The position numbers and the translations under genes were made by a program. From contig CAKVOD010000002.1 in assembly GCA_934778205.1 (NCBI GenBank), positions 124,001 through 188,000 on the forward strand: DNA of 64,000 nt. The letters are read 5' to 3'. The notes under the pieces are model-generated. The model worked only from the letters and a program-made list of their open reading frames with translations. It searched no databases and was not told the origin of the DNA. Within the stretch, counting starts at the first letter, position 1, and every line of letters starts with the position of its first letter. Source of the DNA: an uncultured Clostridia bacterium (GTDB lineage Bacteria; Bacillota; Clostridia; Christensenellales; UBA1242). Shown here in pieces: positions 43,581 through 52,808 of the stretch.

Positions 43581-44267
43581 ATGAAAATTGATTACATACA
43601 ACGCACCGCACGCAAAACATTAGCAATAACTGTAAATGAAAAATCGCAGGTTATTGTGAAAGCACCCAAGTATATGTCGAATGAAGAAATCGCAAGATTC
43701 ATCAAATCTAAACAGAAATGGATTGAAACAAAGGTGGGGGAAATACAAAAACAAAATCAAGTTCACAATGACTTGTTTCAGTATCGAAAGATTTTATTTT
43801 GTGGTAAAAAGTATGACGTATTGCGTGATAAAAAGGCAAAGGGCGTTTCTCTTGAGAAAGAGTATATTTTGATGAAACCGCAGTTGACAATAAAAAAAGA
43901 AGTCAACCAGTTAGAAAAATTTTTGAAGAATTGTTGCATTGAAATCGTAGGACAACGCTTAAAATACTTTTCAAATATTATGCAATTAGAACCCAAAGAA
44001 ATGCGCTTGATAAATGCAAAGCATAGGTGGGGTACGTGTGATAGTGAAAGGGTGATATCATTCAACTGGAGGCTTGTTATGATGCCTCCCAGCATAATTG
44101 ATTATGTCGTTGTACATGAGCTTGCACACATAATGGAGATGAACCATTCAAACGCATTTTGGGCGATTGTAAACGCTGTATTACCAAATATGAAAGAAAC
44201 GCGTGCAGTACTAAAAAAATCAAATTTTGTTTTGCAACTATTTAGGGAAATTCCTATAACTGAGTAG
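43581..44267 (+). CDS. YgjP-like M48-type metallopeptidase (DUF45)
   Basis: The 228-residue protein matches the YgjP/DUF45 family. The metal-binding site is VVHELAHIMEMNHSNAFW (HELxH plus a downstream H, near residues 176-193). The preceding KHRWGTCDSERVISFNWRLVMMP is the family signature. The N-terminal half is the usual beta-rich domain. The substrate is unknown. AAAGGAATT precedes the ATG. The stop codon is part of a GTAGGGCAGG sequence that recurs 330 bases downstream. Confidence 0.9.
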   Translation: MKIDYIQRTARKTLAITVNEKSQVIVKAPKYMSNEEIARFIKSKQKWIETKVGEIQKQNQVHNDLFQYRKILFCGKKYDVLRDKKAKGVSLEKEYILMKPQLTIKKEVNQLEKFLKNCCIEIVGQRLKYFSNIMQLEPKEMRLINAKHRWGTCDSERVISFNWRLVMMPPSIIDYVVVHELAHIMEMNHSNAFWAIVNAVLPNMKETRAVLKKSNFVLQLFREIPITE

Positions 44268-44624
44268 GGCAGGGAAGTTATGAGGTTTCCCATATACAAA
44301 CAAATTTTTTACTACGTAACGCTTGTTGAGTCACTAAAATTTATACTGGCACTAATATTTTATTTATAGTTTACGCATTTACGTAAATTGCAATCGTTGA
44401 CAAATTATATTTCATATTTGTAATTTTGAATAAATAATACTTATTACTAGAAGATTGCACGTAGTTATTTCTTTTTGTAGGCTTAAAATGATACAATTTA
44501 TAAGATTTGCAGTATTTTGGGGTAAAAAATTGAAAATTTTATATTTTTTTGTTTAAACTACTTATTTTTTAGTTATTTTTTTAGAAAAAGGACGTAGGGC
44601 AGGACATAAGTTTATATGTATAAT

Positions 44625-44658
44625 ATCTATTCGCTAAAGACAACTTTAGCGAATAGAT
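44625..44658. repeat. Perfect 15-bp hairpin with four-base loop
   Basis: ATCTATTCGCTAAAG and its exact complement enclose ACAA. It starts directly after a TATAAT box. A T-run follows 28 bases later, too far for a simple intrinsic terminator. Confidence 0.8.
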
Positions 44659-44730
44659 TGGTACTAAAACCCCGCAAAAAGCCTGTTTTTTTTCATTTTT
44701 TTTGATTTTAACTATGAATTACAATTTTTG

Positions 44731-44755
44731 ACACAAAATTTTGCAAATTTTGTGT
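44731..44755. repeat. Perfect 11-bp hairpin
   Basis: ACACAAAATTT and AAATTTTGTGT enclose TGC. Directly after it, AATGCA and TGCATT form another small stem that runs into a T-rich tail, so the pair may terminate transcription. Confidence 0.65.
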
Positions 44756-45041
44756 TTAAGTTTAATGCATTTAATTGCATTTTTTATATTTTAAATGATA
44801 TGTTGTTCATCTAAATTCATAAAAATTAATTGTACAACATTTTTGTTTAACGCTACTTTTGTGAATTTTTATTCGCTTTAAAATTCATTCGTTATATTTC
44901 AATTACATATTACATATTTTTAGAATTTTTTTATTTGTGATGATTGATGATATTGTGATAATTTTTTTTAAAAATTAATTTTTTGTTTAATTTTCATAAT
45001 GAAAGTTTTTAAGAAAATCTAATGCATAGTATCAAATTATT

Positions 45042-45069
45042 TTGTTTTAGAAATTTTTTTTGATATAAT
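45042..45069 (+). promoter_or_regulatory. Promoter of the tyrosine recombinase (probably leaderless transcript)
   Basis: TTGTTT and TATAAT are spaced by 16 bases with an extended -10 TGA. The ATG begins 9 bases after the -10 box and no ribosome site is present. Confidence 0.65.
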
Positions 45070-45077
45070 ACTATTGT

Positions 45078-46148
45078 ATGGTAAATATTAGTAAATCTTA
45101 TGTGGAACAACGCGACGAAAAAAATACAGTGAAATTACGTCAAATGCGCGATAATTTGCCCGCCTTTTGTTCTGAATTTTTTATAGGAATTGAAAATAAA
45201 ACAAGTCCTTTGACACGTATTGCTTACGCGCAAGACCTCATCATTTTTTTTACGTATTTGCATAATGAATTGCCTCAATTTGCAGACACCGAGGTTCCCC
45301 TACTCACTCTAGAGGACTTAGATAAAGTAACAGCAACAAATTTAGAATCATTTCTTGATTATTTAAACTATTATGTAATCGACGGTAAGTCATACAAAAA
45401 CAATGATAAAGCTAAGGCTCGAAAATTAGCAACAGTTCGCAGTTTGTTGAGGTATTTTTATAAAAAAGATAAAATATCACAAAATGTCGCTGATAAAGTT
45501 GAAATGCCAAAAATTTATGCAAAAAATATCATTCGCTTAGACTCAAACGAAGTCGAAAAATTGCTTGAGGTTGCAGATAATGGCGAAAATGCAGTTTCTT
45601 CGCAACAAAAAAACTATTTGCGACATACGCGAATACGTGATGTGGCAATTTTGACATTATTTTTGGGCACAGGTATACGTATCAGTGAATTAGTTGGAAT
45701 CAATATTAAAGACATAAATTTTAAAAATAATTCATTTGCAATAACGCGCAAAGGTGGAAATCAATACATTCTCTATTTTTCAAATGAGGTTGCCACTGCC
45801 CTACTTGATTACAAAAAACTACGCGAAAAAATCACTCCAATTGATGAAAAAGATTCAGATGCTTTTTTCCTTTCATTGCAAAATAGGCGTATTACAACGC
45901 GAGCAGTTCAAAATTTGGTAAAAAAATACGCGAAAGTTGCTTCCCCTCTAAAAAAAATAAGCCCACATAAACTTAGAAGCACATATGGCACTAATCTTTA
46001 TGAAAAAACACATGATATATACATTGTAGCAGATGTTTTGGGGCATAAAGACGTAAACACTACGAAAAAGCACTATGCTGCGATAAGTGAAGATATACGA
46101 AAAAATGCTTCAACCCAAATAAAATTACGAAATAAAAAAGAAGAATAA
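45078..46148 (+). CDS. XerC/XerD-type tyrosine recombinase
   Basis: The 356-residue protein has an N-terminal SAM-like core-binding domain (residues about 25-150) and a C-terminal catalytic domain with Arg in GTGIRISEL (near 200), Lys in RKGGNQ, H-x2-R in HKLRSTYG (near 297), His in LGHKDV (near 320) and the nucleophile Tyr in KKHYAAI (near 333). It is the right size for a chromosomal Xer recombinase, and no phage or excisionase genes flank it. It might resolve chromosome dimers or act on a nearby element. No Shine-Dalgarno site precedes the start. Confidence 0.92.
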   Translation: MVNISKSYVEQRDEKNTVKLRQMRDNLPAFCSEFFIGIENKTSPLTRIAYAQDLIIFFTYLHNELPQFADTEVPLLTLEDLDKVTATNLESFLDYLNYYVIDGKSYKNNDKAKARKLATVRSLLRYFYKKDKISQNVADKVEMPKIYAKNIIRLDSNEVEKLLEVADNGENAVSSQQKNYLRHTRIRDVAILTLFLGTGIRISELVGINIKDINFKNNSFAITRKGGNQYILYFSNEVATALLDYKKLREKITPIDEKDSDAFFLSLQNRRITTRAVQNLVKKYAKVASPLKKISPHKLRSTYGTNLYEKTHDIYIVADVLGHKDVNTTKKHYAAISEDIRKNASTQIKLRNKKEE

Positions 46149-46171
46149 TTTTATAATTTAGAAAATTTGTT

Positions 46172-46200
46172 TGACATTTTTTTTGTTTTATGTTATAATC
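46172..46200 (+). promoter_or_regulatory. Promoter of lexA
   Basis: TTGACA and TATAAT are spaced by 17 bases with an extended -10 TGT: an ideal promoter. No canonical Bacillus-type LexA box overlaps it. Confidence 0.8.
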
Positions 46201-46227
46201 AATCAACAAAAGAAAAAGGAGTTTTTT

Positions 46228-46860
46228 ATGGCAAAAAACAATTATAAGTTAAAAGAAATACTGGAGTTTATAGCTGATTATTCAAAAAATAACGCATATC
46301 CACCAAGCATCCGCGAAATTCAAGACCAATTTGGATTCAGGTCAACTTCGACTGTTTCTTACTATTTGAAAAAGTTGGAAGCAAATGGCGATTTGGTCAA
46401 CAAAGGTCGCAAGAATAGAGCGTTGTCAATTTCCGATAGATATTTAGATGCAAACCCTATGTACAAGCCAAAATTTTTGAATACTGATTTCTCAGTTGTT
46501 CCCCTAGTTGGAAATGTTACTGCTGGTCAACCAATTTTAGCTGAAGAAAACTACGAGGATTCGTTTTATATCCCAACAAATATGTTTCACGGCGACAACC
46601 TATTTATGCTTACGGTTATTGGCGAAAGTATGATTGATGCAGGCATATATGATGGCGACAAAATCATAGTAAGACAGCAAAATACTGCTGAAAATGGCGA
46701 AATTGTCGTTGCATTGATTGAAAATTCTGCAACAGTGAAAACATATTATAAAGAAGATGGTAGAATACGTTTGCAACCTCAAAATCCTACTATGTCGGCA
46801 ATGTATTTCGACAACATTGCAATTCTCGGCAAAGTCATAGGATTGATTCGTCAATTTTAA
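46228..46860 (+). CDS. lexA: SOS repressor LexA
   Basis: LexA represses DNA-damage genes until RecA filaments promote its self-cleavage. The 210-residue product has a winged helix (residues 1-65; recognition helix region FRSTSTVSYYLKKLE), the Ala99-Gly100 cleavage site (VTAGQP), catalytic Ser134 (GESM) and Lys171 (ATVKTYY). AAAGGAG precedes the ATG; an in-frame ATG-like start 57 bases earlier falls on the -35 box and is rejected. The recognition helix differs from Bacillus LexA, so the operator may also differ. Confidence 0.95.
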   Translation: MAKNNYKLKEILEFIADYSKNNAYPPSIREIQDQFGFRSTSTVSYYLKKLEANGDLVNKGRKNRALSISDRYLDANPMYKPKFLNTDFSVVPLVGNVTAGQPILAEENYEDSFYIPTNMFHGDNLFMLTVIGESMIDAGIYDGDKIIVRQQNTAENGEIVVALIENSATVKTYYKEDGRIRLQPQNPTMSAMYFDNIAILGKVIGLIRQF

Positions 46861-46861
46861 C

Positions 46862-46918
46862 AAAAAAACTTTATTTAGGTATAACTCAAATGAGTCGCAA
46901 CCTAGATAAAGTTTTTTA
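46862..46918. terminator. Terminator after lexA (and miaA)
   Basis: AAAAAACTTTATTTAGGT pairs with ACCTAGATAAAGTTTTTT (one mismatch); the long loop contains a smaller ACTC/GAGT stem. A- and T-runs on both sides make it suitable for the convergent miaA as well. Confidence 0.85.
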
Positions 46919-46954
46919 TTGTTTTTTTGTTTTTTTTGCCCCGCATCTGCCCTA

Positions 46955-47941
46955 TTAAGACAATTTATTTGATTCCGTTTTTCTATATTCTGGAAATTTA
47001 CGTAAAATTGTATCTAAAATATTGACATAATCTTCAGGCGTTTCATTAATGCACCATTCTATATTTTTTGTATAGCGTTTATACCACGTAATTTGTCTTT
47101 TGGCATAATTTCTGCTGTGTTGTTTTATCTTTTCAACACATTCTTCGAGCGTTGATTGCTTGTCAAAATATGGATATAATTCTTTGTACCCAATTGCGCT
47201 AGAAACTTGTAATTTGCAGTTGTATTGATTTTCATAATCGTATAGCATTTGCGCCTCTTGCATTAATCCATTTTCCAGCATTTTATCAACGCGGGCGTTT
47301 ATGGTACTATACAAATTCTCTCTTTCTTTTATTAGAAAAATAATGTAGTAGTCAAAAATTGAATTTTCAAAATTATGAATTTTGCAATCGTTTTGAATAT
47401 TAGTATTTGTATTATTTAAAATTTCAAGTGTGCGAATGATTCTTTTTTTATTGTTCGGGTGCAACTTATTTGCTAAATCAGCGTTTTTTAAAGCAATTTC
47501 ATCAATCAATTTTTGCCCACCAAGTGATTCATATAATGAATTGTATTCTTCTCTCAATTTCGCGTTCTTTTTACAATTTTGAAATTCATAAGGAAATAGC
47601 AAACCTTCTATATACAGCCCTGTTCCCCCTACCAATATAGGCAGTTTCCCTTTTTGTGTGATTTCATCTATATAATTTAATGTTGATTTCTTAAATTCGG
47701 CAACGCTATACTCATCGTTAAAATTTACAATATTAATGTTTTTGTGTGGGAAAAGTTTTTGTTCTTCCTCTGTTATTTTTGCTGTGCCAATATCGCATTT
47801 TTTATAGATTTGCATTGAATCAGCTGAAATTAATTCACAATTTAATTTTTTACAACAATCAATTGCAATTTTTGTTTTGCCAATACCTGTTGGTCCAGCG
47901 ATTATGAACAACTTAGGCTTTATAGCACTCGTTTGAACCAT
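46955..47941 (-). CDS. miaA: tRNA dimethylallyltransferase MiaA
   Basis: MiaA adds dimethylallyl to A37 of tRNAs reading UNN codons; MiaB then methylthiolates the product. The 328-residue enzyme has the P-loop GPTGIGKT near residue 16, SADSMQIYKKCDIGTAKI, GGTGLYIEGLL near 105 and the C-terminal QITWYKR. Its start lies inside the 3' end of mutL (22-base overlap). It closes the miaB-mutS-mutL-miaA operon. Confidence 0.95.
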   Translation of the reverse strand: MVQTSAIKPKLFIIAGPTGIGKTKIAIDCCKKLNCELISADSMQIYKKCDIGTAKITEEEQKLFPHKNINIVNFNDEYSVAEFKKSTLNYIDEITQKGKLPILVGGTGLYIEGLLFPYEFQNCKKNAKLREEYNSLYESLGGQKLIDEIALKNADLANKLHPNNKKRIIRTLEILNNTNTNIQNDCKIHNFENSIFDYYIIFLIKERENLYSTINARVDKMLENGLMQEAQMLYDYENQYNCKLQVSSAIGYKELYPYFDKQSTLEECVEKIKQHSRNYAKRQITWYKRYTKNIEWCINETPEDYVNILDTILRKFPEYRKTESNKLS

Positions 47942-50190
47942 TTTTCGACGTCCTTTCTATCAATTTTTATTGCAATTGGTCTGCCGTGCGGACAAAATAA
48001 TTCCGTTTTATTTTCAATGACGGCATCTACTAAGTAACAAATTTCGGACTCACTCATATCATTTCCTGCCTTAATTGCCGCTTTGCACGCTCTTTGCATT
48101 AGATATTCATTAAATTTCAAGCTTTCCTTAACCTTTACTTCTTTGCCATATTGCCTCAAAATATCGTCAAAAAATGTTTTGCAATCAAAATTGCCACCCA
48201 AAAGCAATGGTACGGCAGATATTTTATAGGCTTTGTCCCCAAATTCTTCAATATCAAAGCCAAGGTCCAAGAATTGTTGCAAATTTTGCTCAATAAAGTT
48301 CTTTTCTTGATAGTTCAACTCCAAAATATATGGAATTAACAATGGTTGCAACGCGCGGTCTTTTTTACCATAATAGTTTTGAAGTCTATCGTAAATTACA
48401 CGTTCGTGCGCTGCGTGTTGGTCTATTAAAATAGCGGATTCTTCGTGCTCAACAAATAGGAAAGTATTAAAAAGTTTACCCACAACTTTGTATCCATTTT
48501 TTAATAATGCAGTTGTGTTTTCCTTTTTCGAAGATTTTAATTGTTGTGCAACCATATCTTCAACTGTCGGAGTTCCGTCCGTTTTTTCAAACCTTAAATC
48601 TCCATTCAACTCGCCAAGCCCCAAACCAGTCATATTGATTGTTTTAATAATTTCGTTGGGGTCAAACATATCATCATATATTTTTATTTCTTTGACATCT
48701 ACAACCTTGTCATTTTTATCATAAATTTTAATTTTGTCAATGGTATATGAACCTTGTTCGTCCGTAAAAACTTCCTTTCCATTCAAAAATTGAGGTTTTG
48801 CAGGTGTAGGTTGTAGTTCAGTCGAAGTGCTTTGTAATGTATTTGTGTTTGAAGTAGCATTTTCTTGCATAGATTCGCGTATTACGTTTCTAAAACTCTC
48901 AAAACTATCTTGTTTCTCGTCGCTTGAATTGTTCGCAACAGATTTTATTTGATTGATTATTTCAGACACATCAATATCGCTTGAATTACTTTGTTGTGAT
49001 GCATTACTTGTTACTGCTTCAAAATTATTGCTATTGCTATAACTTTGTGGTTGAACATTTTGATTTTGCTCATTTGCATTGAAAATATCGTCATATTTTT
49101 TAAACGCGTCTTGCTGTTCACCTTGTACAAGAGGCTCAAAAGATTTTTCAAGTTTATTTAGCGAATTAATCGGCTTGTCAATCATATCCATAGTAAATAA
49201 GTCCTGATTTGACAAAATTGTACCAGAAACTATGCGATAAACAAATGAGAAGATTTCGCCATTATCTTCAAATCTAATTTCCATTTTTGTGGGGTGAACA
49301 TTTACATCTACACGTTCAGGGTTGATGTCCAAAAACATAATGAAAAATGGAAACTGCCCTTTCATCAAATGTGTTTCAAAACCTTTATTTACTGCAACCG
49401 AAATATTTGAATTTTGAACATACCTTTTGTTCACTACAAGTGTTTGATATGTTCGATTTGCCTTTGTAAAGCTAGGCTTCCCAATGTAACCATACAAATG
49501 CATATCGTTGCGTTTTTCATCAAATTTCAGCAAATTTTGTAATGTACTGATGCCGTAAATCGAAAAAATAGCATCTTCAAGATTTTTCCCAGTTGAATAA
49601 TAAATTTGTTTTCCGTCAGCGATATAACGAATTGAAACACTAGGATTCGCCAAAATAAGTCTTTGCACAATTGTCGTAATTTCGTGTTCTTCTTGCTTAG
49701 GTTTTTTCAAGAATTTTTTGCGCGCAGGTACATTGAAAAATAAGTTATTGACAGAGATTTTCGTGCCAGTTGGCGCAGAACATCTTTCGCAACTTAAAAC
49801 ATTGCCCGCATTTAGAATAATTCTTGTAGCAAGCTCATCATCATTAGTTTTTGTGAGCATTTCGACATCAGAAACAGATGCTATAGACGCAAGCGCTTCT
49901 CCTCGAAATCCAAGAGTCAAAATTGAATTTAAGTCATCTGCTGACGTAATTTTACTTGTTGCGTGAGGCAAAAAGGCATTTTTTACGCTGTCATATTCAA
50001 TGCCACAACCGTCGTCCATAACTGTCATATTCTCAATGCCACCCTCTTTTATGTCGATAACAATGTTTTTTGCGCCAGCGTCGATACAGTTTTCAGTAAG
50101 TTCTTTAATGACGGATGCGGGGCGCTCAACAACCTCTCCTGCCGAAATCTTATTATAAATAGAAGAATCTAGTACATTAATTTTTGCCAT
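47920..50190 (-). CDS. mutL: DNA mismatch repair protein MutL (endonuclease type)
   Basis: The 756-residue protein has the GHKL ATPase domain (ELTENCIDAGAK near residue 30, DDGCGI near 58, GFRGEALASI near 93), a long Asn/Gln/Ser-rich linker (about 340-470) and the C-terminal dimerisation and nuclease domain. The nuclease motif reads DQHAAHERVIYD, where the usual last acidic residue Glu is Asp, and CPHGRP near the end is intact. It should nick DNA during mismatch repair, as expected for an organism without MutH. AAAGGAGATAA precedes the ATG; mutS ends where it starts. Confidence 0.96.
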   Translation of the reverse strand: MAKINVLDSSIYNKISAGEVVERPASVIKELTENCIDAGAKNIVIDIKEGGIENMTVMDDGCGIEYDSVKNAFLPHATSKITSADDLNSILTLGFRGEALASIASVSDVEMLTKTNDDELATRIILNAGNVLSCERCSAPTGTKISVNNLFFNVPARKKFLKKPKQEEHEITTIVQRLILANPSVSIRYIADGKQIYYSTGKNLEDAIFSIYGISTLQNLLKFDEKRNDMHLYGYIGKPSFTKANRTYQTLVVNKRYVQNSNISVAVNKGFETHLMKGQFPFFIMFLDINPERVDVNVHPTKMEIRFEDNGEIFSFVYRIVSGTILSNQDLFTMDMIDKPINSLNKLEKSFEPLVQGEQQDAFKKYDDIFNANEQNQNVQPQSYSNSNNFEAVTSNASQQSNSSDIDVSEIINQIKSVANNSSDEKQDSFESFRNVIRESMQENATSNTNTLQSTSTELQPTPAKPQFLNGKEVFTDEQGSYTIDKIKIYDKNDKVVDVKEIKIYDDMFDPNEIIKTINMTGLGLGELNGDLRFEKTDGTPTVEDMVAQQLKSSKKENTTALLKNGYKVVGKLFNTFLFVEHEESAILIDQHAAHERVIYDRLQNYYGKKDRALQPLLIPYILELNYQEKNFIEQNLQQFLDLGFDIEEFGDKAYKISAVPLLLGGNFDCKTFFDDILRQYGKEVKVKESLKFNEYLMQRACKAAIKAGNDMSESEICYLVDAVIENKTELFCPHGRPIAIKIDRKDVEKWFKRVL

Positions 50191-52808
50191 TATTTATCTC
50201 CTTTAGTTGATATGATTTCTTTCATAGTATTAATTGTCGTCAATGCTTCAAGCGGTGTAATTGAATCTACATTTATTTTTTTTATGAAGTTCGCTAATTT
50301 TTGCAACTCGTCGTTGTTCTCAGTTTTGGATTCAACCCCTTGCTTTTGTGGCGTGGTATGTTTGTGAGTTATCTCATTGCTATGCAATTCGTCAAGAATC
50401 TCGCGTGCCCTGCCGATTACTTTTTCAGGCAACCCTGCCATTCCTGCAACTTCAATCCCAAAACTTCTGTTTGCACCACCACGGACAATTTTTCTAAGGA
50501 AAATTACCTCGTTATTAAATTCCTTAACGGAAATTTGATAATTCTTGACGCCCGCCAAGTCGCCTTCAAGTTCCGTAAGTTCGTGATAGTGAGTTGCAAA
50601 TAAAACTTTTGCTTTTGTGTTATTAGCGAGATACTCAACGACTGCCCAAGCAATGCTCAACCCATCGTATGTACTTGTACCTCTGCCCACTTCATCCAAA
50701 ATTACAAGGCTTTTGTCTGTAACATTCGACAAAATATTGCTAACTTCAAGCATTTCGACCATAAACGTACTTTGTCCAAAAGCGAGGTCGTCACTTGCGC
50801 CAATACGCGTGAAAATACGGTCAGTTAGTGCAATATCGGCTGATTTCGCTGGAACAAACGAACCAATATGCGCCATCAAAACAATCAAAGCAACTTGTCG
50901 CATATAAGTACTTTTACCCGCCATATTTGGACCTGTGATAACGATAATTCGATTATCTTTATCGTCAAGATGTGTGTCGTTTGGCACAAATCGATCTCCC
51001 TTCAAAGTTTGTTCAACGACACAGTGGCGCCCATCCACAATGTTTATTTCTTTGATGCTTGAGTTTATAACAGGCTTGCAAAAATCGTTTTCTAGCGCCA
51101 CAAGAGAAAGTGACAGCAATGAATCAATCATTGCGAGAATTTTTGCTGTGCTGAGCAATGCAGGAATATTGTTTATTAGCATTTGTCTAATTTCTTTAAA
51201 AATTTCTTGCTCCACTTGAAGTAATATTTCTTCAGCAGACAAAATTTCTTCTTCAAGCAATTTAAGTTCATCGGTCACATACCTTTCGCAATTAGCCAAA
51301 GTTTGTTTGCGCTGATATCTTTCTTTCGGTACAAATTGCAATTGCGTTTTTGGCACTTCAATGAAGTACCCAAAAACTGAATTATAACTGATTTTTAGAT
51401 TCTTGATATTTGTCTTTGCTTTTTCTTGAGCGTCCATATTCGCAAGCGCGCTTCTACCGCCACTTGCTTTTTCTTTCAATTCGTCAAGTTCTTTTGAAAA
51501 ACCTTTCTTTATAAATCCCGTTTCTTGTGTGCTTGTTGGTGCGTCATCATTGAACGCTTTGTCTAGCATTACAACAACGTCATCAAAATCGACAATCTGT
51601 TTTGTATATTGCTTAAACAATTCAGAATTTAAACCGCTAATAACTTGTTTTATTTGAGGAATTTTTGAAATGGAAAGTTTTAATTCATAACAACCGCGCG
51701 GTGTTATTGTTCCATATGAAATGCGTCCACAAATGCGCTCAATATCACTAATTTCACGCAGTGTTTGAGCAATTGTTTCGCGCGCAACTGTATTACACAT
51801 CAATTCTTCAATTGCATCAAGGCGCGCATTAATCATCTGCTCGTTTTGCAATGGTTGTTCAACCCACTGCCTTAGCATACGTGCACCCATTGATGTTTTC
51901 GTTCGATTCAAAACCCAGTACAATGAACCTTTTGTTTTCCTATCTTTCATTGATTCGACAAGTTCCAAATTGCGACGAGTGTTGACGTCTATGTGCATTA
52001 TATTTTTGTCTTTTTCAACTTCTATGTGCGTAATATTCATCATAGCGCGTTTTTGCGTTTCTTCTAGATATGAAAGAAGTGCTCCGCTTGAGATGATTCC
52101 ATTTTTACATTTTCCAATGTCGAATTTGTCAAGTGTCATAGCATTTAATTGCTTACAAACCTGTTTTTCTGCTTTATTTGCTACAAAAGCCCCGTCATCA
52201 TATGGTGTTGCTTTTGGAGCAATGCCAACAATAAAACTTGACAAGTTTGAGTAAAAACTCAAAACTGCTTTGTTGCAAATTACTTCACTTGGCTTGATTC
52301 TGGTCAAAATGTCATTGATTTGTTCTTCTTTTCTATCCGCATTGCCTTCGAGCGTATACATTTCGCCCGTTGTTATGTCCACGTAACTTATTCCAAAACC
52401 ATTGTCGCACGAATAAATGCAAGCAATAAAGTTGTTTTTGTTTTCATCTAGCAATTCAGTTTCAATTATTGTACCGGGTGTGACGACACGTACAACATCG
52501 CGGTGTACAAGTGACGGACCTTTTGTTGGAGCAGTCAATTGCTCGCAGATTGCGACTTTGTAGCCCTGTGCCACAAGTTTTGTGAGATAGTTATCTGCTG
52601 CGTGATACGGAATACCGCACATTGGCGCTTTTTTGTTGTCGCCACAATCTCTTGCTGTTAACGTCAAGCCAAGTGCCTTAGAAACAATTAAGGCGTCGTC
52701 AAAAAACATTTCATAAAAATCGCCTAATCTATAAAGTAAAATGCAATCTTTGTATTCATCTTTTTTTAGAAGATACTGTTGCATCATCGGTGATAATTTT
52801 TTGTTCAT
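50190..52808 (-). CDS. mutS: DNA mismatch recognition protein MutS
   Basis: The 872-residue protein clamps mismatched DNA. The mismatch-reading F-x-E motif is present (GDFYEMF near residue 30). Connector, lever and clamp domains follow, then the ATPase with Walker A GPNMAGKST near 620, ILDEVGRGTSTYDG near 690 and the switch His in ATHYHELTELE. The C-terminal helix-turn-helix region (GLPEKVIGRAREILDELHS) is present. GGAGG precedes the start, and the start codon lies one base from the miaB stop. Confidence 0.97.
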   Translation of the reverse strand: MNKKLSPMMQQYLLKKDEYKDCILLYRLGDFYEMFFDDALIVSKALGLTLTARDCGDNKKAPMCGIPYHAADNYLTKLVAQGYKVAICEQLTAPTKGPSLVHRDVVRVVTPGTIIETELLDENKNNFIACIYSCDNGFGISYVDITTGEMYTLEGNADRKEEQINDILTRIKPSEVICNKAVLSFYSNLSSFIVGIAPKATPYDDGAFVANKAEKQVCKQLNAMTLDKFDIGKCKNGIISSGALLSYLEETQKRAMMNITHIEVEKDKNIMHIDVNTRRNLELVESMKDRKTKGSLYWVLNRTKTSMGARMLRQWVEQPLQNEQMINARLDAIEELMCNTVARETIAQTLREISDIERICGRISYGTITPRGCYELKLSISKIPQIKQVISGLNSELFKQYTKQIVDFDDVVVMLDKAFNDDAPTSTQETGFIKKGFSKELDELKEKASGGRSALANMDAQEKAKTNIKNLKISYNSVFGYFIEVPKTQLQFVPKERYQRKQTLANCERYVTDELKLLEEEILSAEEILLQVEQEIFKEIRQMLINNIPALLSTAKILAMIDSLLSLSLVALENDFCKPVINSSIKEINIVDGRHCVVEQTLKGDRFVPNDTHLDDKDNRIIVITGPNMAGKSTYMRQVALIVLMAHIGSFVPAKSADIALTDRIFTRIGASDDLAFGQSTFMVEMLEVSNILSNVTDKSLVILDEVGRGTSTYDGLSIAWAVVEYLANNTKAKVLFATHYHELTELEGDLAGVKNYQISVKEFNNEVIFLRKIVRGGANRSFGIEVAGMAGLPEKVIGRAREILDELHSNEITHKHTTPQKQGVESKTENNDELQKLANFIKKINVDSITPLEALTTINTMKEIISTKGDK

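Larger units (their letters stand above)
44268..45077. other. Gene-free, AT-rich 0.8-kb stretch
   Basis: No convincing coding region is seen on either strand. It contains a TTGACA/TGTAAT promoter-like pair (44397), a second copy of GTAGGGCAGG (44594), a TATAAT (44619), a perfect 15-bp hairpin, a run of eight T residues (44686), a second hairpin, and the recombinase promoter. A small non-coding RNA or a recombination site may lie here, but neither is demonstrated. Confidence 0.6.

Noticed and set aside
44609..44640. dif-like recombination site (AGTTTATATGTATAATATC)
   Set aside because: One half resembles a Xer arm, but the other half diverges; the match is too weak to call.
44594..44693. Known small RNA (SRP RNA, 6S, tmRNA, RNase P)
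   Set aside because: Although a promoter-like box, hairpin and T-run are present, none of the conserved sequences of these RNAs can be recognised.
45078..46148. Integrase of a prophage or integrative element
   Set aside because: No phage, excisionase, relaxase or cargo genes flank it; the neighbours are ordinary chromosomal genes.
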